Part shown: one piece after another, positions 6,638 through 12,327 of the stretch
How positions within the stretch are numbered: the first letter of the stretch is position 1
How the letters are laid out: the number at the start of each line of letters is the position of its first letter
Origin: Christensenellaceae bacterium
Lineage (GTDB): Bacteria; Bacillota; Clostridia; Christensenellales; Aristaeellaceae
Assembly (NCBI GenBank): GCA_020025205.1
Contig: JAHHSO010000040.1
Coordinates: 1-12,327 of the forward strand
DNA length: 12,327 bases
Reading direction: 5' to 3'
Notes under the pieces: model-generated
Told to the model about the DNA's origin: nothing
Database searches by the model: none
Seen by the model: the letters and a program-made list of their open reading frames with translations, nothing else
Program-made: the position numbers and the translations under genes

Positions 6638-7402
6638 TCAGTTTGCTGCAAACGGGATGTCATCGTCGTTTTCAAGCAGACCGTCCGAGCGGAGCATGTC
6701 CTTGAGAACATCCATTTCGCTCTCCAGATCGATAAAGCGATAAGCATCCAGCGCTTCTACCTGTTTCAGGAAAGCTTTGTCGATGACGGCCAGGGCATCA
6801 GAGGTGCGCTGACGCACTTCGCGCGCCTTGGGGGTATTGGCGCTGTTTTCCAAATGAGCACGAGCGTCCAGAAGGCGGAGCGTCGTGGGCAGATAATAGC
6901 GCAGGAACGTGCGCAGTTCAGGAAGAACCTCCGGGCGCTGCTCCAGAATGGAGAAAATCTGCGCACAACTGCTTTCAATGGAATCAATCAGTGCGGACAG
7001 CGCCGGATCAGGAATCAGGTCGTTGGCATGGCGAATACGCCGCAGGACAGAGCGGCCTTCACGAATGACGGCAGCGGCATCATCATCCACCGGATCTGGC
7101 TGTGCCTCTGTCTTGCGTGCGGAGGCTTCAATCTTGTCCCAAAGCCTGTTGACCTCGTCATCGCTCATGGAAGGGGCTTCACGGCGGAAAGAACCCTGTT
7201 TGCGGGTGTGACGATCGCCGAAGTCAACGTCAACCTGCCAGGCAGAATCTTTTCTTTCATCCTGTGCAGCTTTGGTGAGAACATGGAAAATTAGATGGAC
7301 GATGAACGGGCCTACAAAACCGGCTACAGACATGGACAGAAGATACCAGGCCCAGCGCGGCAGATAATCAAGTTTTTTGAGGATATATTCAGCATTCTTC
7401 AT
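6638..7402 (-). CDS. xpaC: XpaC-like protein (5-bromo-4-chloroindolyl phosphate hydrolysis family)
   Basis: A 254-aa protein. An N-terminal hydrophobic segment (about 16-42, WAWYLLSMSVAGFVGPFIVHLI) anchors it, followed by an acidic, charged linker to about residue 110. The C-terminal helical domain has the family pattern: a YYLPTTLRLLDARAHLEN segment, then a conserved DLESEMDVLKDML near the end. The family name comes from a B. subtilis phenotype; no catalytic residues are established and the true function is unknown. XpaC genes often sit beside telA-type toxic-anion resistance genes, but no telA is present in this window. The start at 7402 has GGAGG seven bases upstream; an in-frame start at 7423 has none. 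It has its own promoter (7454-7482) and ends at the shared terminator. Confidence 0.82.
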   Translation of the reverse strand: MKNAEYILKKLDYLPRWAWYLLSMSVAGFVGPFIVHLIFHVLTKAAQDERKDSAWQVDVDFGDRHTRKQGSFRREAPSMSDDEVNRLWDKIEASARKTEAQPDPVDDDAAAVIREGRSVLRRIRHANDLIPDPALSALIDSIESSCAQIFSILEQRPEVLPELRTFLRYYLPTTLRLLDARAHLENSANTPKAREVRQRTSDALAVIDKAFLKQVEALDAYRFIDLESEMDVLKDMLRSDGLLENDDDIPFAAN

Positions 7403-7453
7403 CGGGAAACCTCCGGCAAACACGAAAAATCGGCAGAGAAACCATATAAAGAT

Positions 7454-7482
7454 ATTATATCAAAAGGACGACCGATTGTCAT
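7454..7482 (-). promoter_or_regulatory. Promoter of xpaC
   Basis: ATGACA (7477-7482), a 17-bp spacer and TATAAT (7454-7459) on the minus strand, 11 of 12 consensus bases. It lies in the 105-base gap between the AI-2E transporter stop and xpaC. It would start transcription near 7447, so xpaC need not depend on read-through from the upstream genes. Confidence 0.75.
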
Positions 7483-7507
7483 CTATCTCAGCGTGAAAAA
7501 TGGAATT

Positions 7508-8704
7508 TCAGGATTTTTGTTTTTTATTATCCGCGCGCGTAGGCGGTTCATGCGTCAGAATGGGCACAGGGCGCGCGATCATCTGGCGGATGTCATTGAC
7601 AACGAACCGGACATCGGCAAAGAAGCCGTCAAAAATACCCGTTTTCAGGAAGTTGACACCTGTGATCCAGACAATCGGGGCGATAACCAGACCGGTGACA
7701 CCGGCAAACTGCATGCCGGCATACATGGAAAACAGCATCTGCAAAGAAGAGAAGCCTGTTGATCCACCCAGAACGTGCGGCTCGAAGATACGGCGGATGA
7801 TGTACAGAATGCCATACAGGACGAGCAGCTGAAAACCCATGGTTTTCAGTCCAAGCACCAGACAGATGATGCCCCACGGAACAAGAACAGTGCCGGCGCC
7901 AAAGAAGGGGATAAAATCCAGAAAGCAGAGGATGAGCGCAATGGGCAGCGGATAGGAAACGCCGATGATGAAAAAGGCGATCAGGATGATGCCCATGTCC
8001 ACAAGCGCAAAGATCAGCTGGGAACGGAAGTAACCGAACACGGCCGTTTGAAAACTCTTGCCCATCAGGTGGACGGAGTTTTTGCCGCGCTTGCCGATGT
8101 AAGCATAAATATTTTTGCGCAGATTGGGAAAATCTGTGGTAATGATGCAGCTGGCCAGAATCAGCATGGTCAGGAAGATCACAAAATTCGGCAGGGACAG
8201 GGCAATGTTGCTGGTGAAACTCACCGCAGAGGAGACCAAGCTTCCAAACAGCGCGCGCAGCCACTCCCAAATGCCGGATACGATAGAGAGGATTTCTGTG
8301 CGCAGTGTGCTGTATTCCGGGGGCAGGATGGCAAGAAATTCCTGAAGGGAGGTAGCAAGCAGATTGTATACACGCTGAAGCTGGATGCCTATGGCGGGCA
8401 GGGAATGAATCAGCCCTAAAAGCTGGCTGATGACCTGACTTGCAAAAAAGAAGAACAGACCCAGCAGAATGGCGTAAAATACGAGCACCAGAATGTAGGA
8501 AAAGAGTTTGCGCGTCAGGCGCAGATGACGCTGAAGCACGGCAATGAGCGGATTAAATGCCCAGGCCATGATGAAAGCCAGAATGAAGGGCAGAAGAATG
8601 CGCAGAGCAGCTGCGCCGAAGAGCACGACCGCGCCGATGGACAGGGCGCTTACAGCTAATTCGACGCAAAGCCGAAGGTAGGTGCGGCGGCGTTGATCTT
8701 GCAT
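7508..8704 (-). CDS. AI-2E family (UPF0118, YtvI-like) membrane transporter
   Basis: A 398-aa polytopic membrane protein with about seven or eight hydrophobic segments, grouped at the N-terminus (VELAVSALSIG to ILAFIMAWAFNPL), a middle set (SYILVLVFYAILLGLFFFF), and a C-terminal set after FRSQLIFALVDMGIIL. The conserved FLDFIPFFGAG loop identifies the family. Members have been linked to autoinducer-2 export or to sodium/proton antiport, and this one cannot be assigned. ATG 8704 is chosen because AAAGGAA lies 8 bases upstream. An ATG at 8722 overlaps the LCP stop (ATGA) but lacks a ribosome site; it would add six residues by coupling. It lies directly downstream of the LCP gene and probably shares its transcript. 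Confidence 0.9.
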   Translation of the reverse strand: MQDQRRRTYLRLCVELAVSALSIGAVVLFGAAALRILLPFILAFIMAWAFNPLIAVLQRHLRLTRKLFSYILVLVFYAILLGLFFFFASQVISQLLGLIHSLPAIGIQLQRVYNLLATSLQEFLAILPPEYSTLRTEILSIVSGIWEWLRALFGSLVSSAVSFTSNIALSLPNFVIFLTMLILASCIITTDFPNLRKNIYAYIGKRGKNSVHLMGKSFQTAVFGYFRSQLIFALVDMGIILIAFFIIGVSYPLPIALILCFLDFIPFFGAGTVLVPWGIICLVLGLKTMGFQLLVLYGILYIIRRIFEPHVLGGSTGFSSLQMLFSMYAGMQFAGVTGLVIAPIVWITGVNFLKTGIFDGFFADVRFVVNDIRQMIARPVPILTHEPPTRADNKKQKS

Positions 8705-8718
8705 GGCTGAGGTTCCTT

Positions 8719-9600
8719 TCATTGTTGGAGGGTACTTATGCCGAGCGCTTCGTGCAGGAGGAGAGCGTTCTTTTCGATGTCTGGAATGACGCTGCTTGTG
8801 CCATAGTGCCAGAAGCCTTCAAACGGGACGCCTGTGCGCACAACCTGTGCGCCGCGCATCCAGAGGGCCTGAAAGACGAGAATGGCTTGTTCGCCGCTGC
8901 TCAGGGACGAACGCCATGCGTGATTCATTTCACCTACAAGGGCGGCAATGTGCGCGGCGGTCATGCGCTTGGTGGCGCGAACCAGCGCGGAAAAGAGCTT
9001 GCTCTGGCGGTCGCCGCGGCCCAGATCGTTGTCCAGTTTGCGGCAGCGCGCGTAGCACAGCGCCTGTGCGCCATTTAGATGGCACGAGCCTTCGTGCATG
9101 GGGGAATCGGGATAGGGACCGGCAACGCGGTCAATATAGCGGGCTTCAGCATCGGTCAATTCAATCTCCACGCCGCCGATAGCGTCTACAATGGAAATCA
9201 GCGACGAAAAGTTTACGCGGAACCAGCCGTCGATTTTCAGATCAAAGTTGTTTTCTATGGTTTTGACAAGAGCGTCTTCGCCGCGGTGGCGGACGATGGT
9301 GTTGATTTTTGTTTCTCGCCCTTCGTCGCTGGGCAGAACCATGTCGCGGGCAAACGTGACGGCGTGGATTTTACCCCGATCAAACTGGAGCTGTACGAGC
9401 ATCATGACATCACTTCGCCCCGTATCGTTGAGAGAGCCGTAATGATCCATGCCCAGAATCAGATAGGTCTTTGTGCCGTGCGGGTGCAGAAGGAGAACAA
9501 GAGCAAAAAGTGCCGCCAGGATGATGCCTGCGATGCGTGCGGCTTTGTGCCTGACAAAAAAATCTTTGATTTTTCCGAAAAGAGACTGTAGCTGCTGCAT
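8719..9600 (-). CDS. LCP (LytR-CpsA-Psr) family cell-wall glycopolymer ligase
   Basis: A 293-aa membrane-anchored extracytoplasmic enzyme. A cytoplasmic basic tail precedes a single membrane segment (about 22-39, ARIAGIILAALFALVLLL), then the LCP domain (about 43-210). Family landmarks are LILGMD (47-52), GRSDVMML (61-68), TFARDM (82-87), the IGGVEIEL core (141-148), and ALCYARCRKLDNDLGRGDRQ (180-199), whose arginines bind the lipid pyrophosphate. LCP proteins transfer teichoic acids, capsular or similar polymers from undecaprenyl carriers to peptidoglycan. The polymer here is unknown, and no C-terminal LytR_C domain is present. ATG 9600 follows an AGGGA ribosome site. It is the first gene of its transcript and divergent from RNase J. 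Confidence 0.92.
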   Translation of the reverse strand: MQQLQSLFGKIKDFFVRHKAARIAGIILAALFALVLLLHPHGTKTYLILGMDHYGSLNDTGRSDVMMLVQLQFDRGKIHAVTFARDMVLPSDEGRETKINTIVRHRGEDALVKTIENNFDLKIDGWFRVNFSSLISIVDAIGGVEIELTDAEARYIDRVAGPYPDSPMHEGSCHLNGAQALCYARCRKLDNDLGRGDRQSKLFSALVRATKRMTAAHIAALVGEMNHAWRSSLSSGEQAILVFQALWMRGAQVVRTGVPFEGFWHYGTSSVIPDIEKNALLLHEALGISTLQQ

Positions 9601-9707
9601 GGAATCCCTGCTTTCTTGAGTTCAAATAGCGGAAGGCTGGAAGAGAAGGAAAAATCGTCCTGTCCTCTGCATTTTTGTAAAAAATGTACATGAATGTTCC
9701 AGAAACA

Positions 9708-9736
9708 AACATATCATAAACGTAGAGAAAAATCAA
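9708..9736 (-). promoter_or_regulatory. Possible promoter of the LCP gene
   Basis: On the minus strand TTGATT (9731-9736), a 17-bp spacer ending in TGA, and TATGTT (9708-9713). Each hexamer matches consensus at four of six bases, with the TGn of an extended -10. A 7-bp palindrome, CATTTTT/AAAAATG (9670-9686), lies downstream in the leader. Moderate evidence only. Confidence 0.4.
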
Positions 9737-9786
9737 GCGGCGAACACGGATGGGTAATTTTTGCGGGCTGTCTGCTTTTATAGCAG

Positions 9787-9815
9787 TTGCCAGTGGAGAT
9801 TTTTTCGTGTATAAT
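9787..9815 (+). promoter_or_regulatory. Promoter of the RNase J gene
   Basis: TTGCCA (9787-9792), a 17-bp spacer and a perfect TATAAT (9810-9815). Transcription would start near 9822, leaving a leader of about 109 nt before the GTG start. Confidence 0.8.
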
Positions 9816-9930
9816 AAAAATGATATGGCTTTTTGTGCAGGAAATGACCTGCTCAAGATAAAAACAGCCGCCAGGATGACCTCTGAGCGGAATCGGCAGT
9901 CCCCCCCCTATATGTAGAAAGGAAATTTTT

Positions 9931-12201
9931 GTGACAGATAACGAGAATAAAGACAACGTGACACCTGTGTCCAATAACGAAAATCCTGTGCGCCCGGGAC
10001 GTCGTCCAATGCGCCGCACTTCACAGAAGAATGAAAATGGAAAGAATGAAAACAATCAGGAAGGCGTAAAACCGCGTATGCCGCGCAAACCGCGTGGGGA
10101 AGGAACGGAAAAGCCTTCTTTGCCGCGCCGCAGAAAGCCGAATCCGGAGGACGCGGCTCAGAAACCTGCTGCAAGTCAGAATGCGCCGAAAGCGAATGCA
10201 CAGGGAACGGAGAAGCCGAGCGTTCAGCGCACCAATGTACACAGAACCGGCGCACAGAAAAATCATGCACCGAAGCAGAACGTGCAGAGGACAAATGCAC
10301 AGAGAGCGAATGTGCAAAATGCACAGAAGGCGCAGCCTGCTGCTCAGAAGCGGGACACAGAAAACGCCGCCCCGAAAACCAATGCCAGGAAGCCGAGAAA
10401 CATGCCGCGTCAGGGACGACGCCGCGTGATTGCGCCGGCGATTCAGGAAGAAAAGCCATGCATTTCTCAGATGCTTCAGTGGGTGGGCAAGCGCCCGCCG
10501 GCAACGCGCTCCCGCGCAAGCGCCCATCCGGGGCGCGGCACGCTGCGCATGATTCCGCTGGGCGGCATGTGCGAAATCGGCAAAAATATGACCGCATATG
10601 AATACGGAAATGATATCATCATTGTGGACTGCGGACAGATTTTTCCGGACGAGACAATGCCGGGCGTTGATGCAGTCATCCCGGACTTCACCTATGTGCT
10701 TCAGAACCGTGATCGCGTGAGAGGCATATTTGTGACGCACGGCCACGAGGACCACATCGGCGGACTGCCGTACCTGCTGCGAGAATTCAAAGCACCTGTG
10801 TATGGCGGACGAATGACCATCGAACTGCTCAAGTATAAGCTGGATGACCGGGTTGCGGGACTGACCAAGAGCTGTGAACTGCGAGAGGTAGAGGCAGGCG
10901 AAACGATCAAGGCCGGCTGCTTCTCGGTGGAGTTCATCCACGTCAATCATTCCATTGCAGATGCATTTATGTTTGCCATTCGCACGCCGATCGGCATAGT
11001 CATGCACTCTGGCGACTTCAAGATTGATTATACCCCCATCAATGGCGAAATCATGGACTTGCAGCGTATTGCACAGATCGGCAGGGAAGGCGTTCTGCTG
11101 TTTGTCTGCGAGTCTACCAATATTGAAGTGCCGGGCTTCTCCAAGTCTGAGCGGCATGTTGGCGAATCCATGGCAGACATGTTCAAAGATGCGAAGGGAC
11201 GCATTTTTGTGGCAACGTTCTCCTCGAACGTGTCCCGTCTCCAGCAGATCTTCACGGCGGCTGAACGGCATGGACGCAAAGTGGCGCTTGTGGGCCGCAG
11301 TATGCTCAATGTCTTTAATGCAGCCAACAATCTGGGATACATTCAGAAGAAGCCGGATACACTGATCGAAATTTCTCAGGTGGATCATTACCCGCCTGAG
11401 CAGGTGGTTATCCTGTCCACAGGCTCTCAGGGTGAACCGTTGAGCGCGCTGACGCGCATTGCGTTTGCAAACCACCGCGAAATTGAGATTCAGCAGGGAG
11501 ATACGGTCATCATTTCCGCTACGCCGATTCCGGGAAATGAGAAGCCGATCTATAAGGTCATCAATGAGCTGTACCGCCGCGGCGCGAAGGTTTATTATTC
11601 TGCGCTGGCCGATGTGCATGTCTCCGGCCATGCCTCTCAGGAAGAGATCAAGCTGGTACACAAGCTGATTCAGCCGAAATTCTTCATTCCGGCGCACGGC
11701 GAAACCCGCATGCTTTATCAGCACGCGGAATTGGCGCACAGGCTGGGCGTGCCGTTTGAAAATATTTTTATCCTTGCAAACGGTGATATTTTTGAAATCA
11801 GCAAGGGCGCTGCGCGCGTGACGGGCTTTACCAACGGCGATGCGGTGCTGATTGACGGTGCTTCTGTCGGCGAGGTGGACAACAGCGTTTTGCGGGAGCG
11901 CAAAATGCTTTCGGATGATGGCGTTGTGGCCATTTCTCTGGCCATCAGCCGCAAAACCGGCGATATGGCTGCGGCTCCCGTTGTCAGCGCTATGGGCTTC
12001 CTCTACGACAGCGAACATGCCAAGATTGAGGCGGCTTGCCGTCAGCATGTGACCAATGCTGTACACCGCATGGTCAGTCAGAATCGCAAGGTCAAAGAGG
12101 CGGTGTCCTCCGGGCAGATGCAGGGGCAGCTGCGCTCGTTCCTCTATGAGCGTACCAAGCGCCGTCCTGTGGTGATGATCAACCTGATTGAAGTGGATTG
12201 A
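9931..12201 (+). CDS. rnj: Ribonuclease J with long disordered basic N-terminal extension
   Basis: A 756-aa protein. The last ~550 residues (from TLRMIPLGG at 204) match a full-length RNase J: a metallo-beta-lactamase fold with HGHEDH (270-275), further metal/catalytic residues at His359 and Asp362 (MHSGDFK), the beta-CASP motif STGSQGEPLSALTR (496-509), HVSGHAS (563-569) and His589 in PAHGETRML. RNase J matures rRNA and degrades mRNA by 5'-3' exonuclease and endonuclease action, using two zinc ions. The first ~203 residues are unusual: rich in Asn, Gln, Arg, Lys, Pro and Ala, with few hydrophobics and loose repeats (VQRTN at 98-102 and 118-122). They are probably disordered and able to bind RNA or partners. 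GTG 9931 follows GAAAGGA by seven bases. No later start has a comparable ribosome site. Confidence 0.95.
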   Translation: MTDNENKDNVTPVSNNENPVRPGRRPMRRTSQKNENGKNENNQEGVKPRMPRKPRGEGTEKPSLPRRRKPNPEDAAQKPAASQNAPKANAQGTEKPSVQRTNVHRTGAQKNHAPKQNVQRTNAQRANVQNAQKAQPAAQKRDTENAAPKTNARKPRNMPRQGRRRVIAPAIQEEKPCISQMLQWVGKRPPATRSRASAHPGRGTLRMIPLGGMCEIGKNMTAYEYGNDIIIVDCGQIFPDETMPGVDAVIPDFTYVLQNRDRVRGIFVTHGHEDHIGGLPYLLREFKAPVYGGRMTIELLKYKLDDRVAGLTKSCELREVEAGETIKAGCFSVEFIHVNHSIADAFMFAIRTPIGIVMHSGDFKIDYTPINGEIMDLQRIAQIGREGVLLFVCESTNIEVPGFSKSERHVGESMADMFKDAKGRIFVATFSSNVSRLQQIFTAAERHGRKVALVGRSMLNVFNAANNLGYIQKKPDTLIEISQVDHYPPEQVVILSTGSQGEPLSALTRIAFANHREIEIQQGDTVIISATPIPGNEKPIYKVINELYRRGAKVYYSALADVHVSGHASQEEIKLVHKLIQPKFFIPAHGETRMLYQHAELAHRLGVPFENIFILANGDIFEISKGAARVTGFTNGDAVLIDGASVGEVDNSVLRERKMLSDDGVVAISLAISRKTGDMAAAPVVSAMGFLYDSEHAKIEAACRQHVTNAVHRMVSQNRKVKEAVSSGQMQGQLRSFLYERTKRRPVVMINLIEVD

Positions 12202-12249
12202 TGAAGGCCAAATAGCCTTTGCAAAAATAGTACACAAAAATCGGCCGTC

Positions 12250-12273
12250 AAAAGAAGCAGAAACGCTTCGTTT
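12250..12273 (-). terminator. Possible minus-strand terminator hairpin
   Basis: GAAGC (12254-12258) pairs with GCTTC (12265-12269), extended by three A-T pairs after one mismatch. On the minus strand a TTTT run follows. It could end a converging gene beyond the right edge. No good terminator is seen on the plus strand just after RNase J; the small AAGGC/GCCTT hairpin at 12204-12219 lacks a T-run. Confidence 0.35.
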
Positions 12274-12327
12274 GGACAGTACCCCGATAAACGGACAATG
12301 AAATAAAAAGCCTCCTGTTGTAGAATA

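Larger units (their letters stand above)
9601..9930. other. Divergent intergenic region between the LCP gene and RNase J
   Basis: 330 bases contain a likely promoter in each direction, the short palindrome at 9670-9686 on the LCP side, and the RNase J leader with a run of eight cytosines (9901-9908). No further gene or known RNA family was recognised. Confidence 0.6.

Noticed and set aside
12204..12219. AAGGC/GCCTT hairpin right after RNase J as its terminator
   Set aside because: Only 5 bp and followed by an A-rich, not T-rich, stretch on the plus strand.
10021..12237. A 738-codon open frame antisense to RNase J
   Set aside because: It mirrors the RNase J gene, has no ribosome site, and its product is Arg/His/Leu-rich without recognisable domains. 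Its openness follows from the codon bias of the sense gene.
12288..12327. GCCTCC after an A-run at the right edge, like half of a terminator
   Set aside because: The partner arm would lie beyond the window, so it cannot be supported here.

Overview
The window looks like chromosomal DNA of a low-to-moderate GC Firmicute, most likely a gut-type Clostridia lineage (Oscillospiraceae/Butyricicoccaceae-like). This is inferred from the gene content: RNase J, an LCP-family wall ligase, XpaC, a YtvI-like AI-2E transporter, a DUF2975/YozG-like pair and a BltD-like acetyltransferase. Strong AGGAGG-type ribosome sites, TTGACA/TATAAT promoters and intrinsic terminators agree with it. No rRNA, tRNA, CRISPR array, insertion sequence or phage gene was found. 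Exact taxonomy cannot be settled from the sequence alone.

Left part (1-5440), all on the minus strand. Transcription runs right to left from a consensus promoter at 5414-5442 through an ABC ATPase, an 8-TM FtsX/MacB-type permease, a secreted HlyD/MacA-like adaptor and a TetR-family regulator. It ends at a strong intrinsic terminator (441-484). Beyond that lies a separate GNAT acetyltransferase, cut by the left window edge. The promoter carries two related AT-rich palindromes, the best candidates for operators of the operon's own TetR. The simplest reading is a ligand-inducible, self-repressed export (or envelope-stress) module.

Middle (5440-6615), plus strand. A second near-consensus promoter (5658-5686) fires away from the first and drives a two-gene unit: a 4-TM DUF2975 membrane protein followed 12 bp later by a 69-aa Cro/CI-type regulator. 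It ends at a bidirectional terminator (6576-6615) shared with the converging xpaC gene.

Right part (6638-12327). On the minus strand an LCP transferase gene and an AI-2E family transporter gene overlap by their stop/start and probably form one transcript. Downstream xpaC has its own promoter (7454-7482). Divergent from the LCP gene, on the plus strand, is RNase J with a promoter at 9787-9815, a leader of about 109 nt and a disordered, basic N-terminal extension of about 200 residues in front of an otherwise complete RNase J core.

The gene families are all known. The less ordinary points are the duplicated operator architecture and a third related half-site beside the divergent unit, the flanking repeats around the DUF2975 promoter, the extended RNase J, and a perfect intercistronic hairpin ahead of tetR. 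I do not see convincing evidence of a wholly new system.
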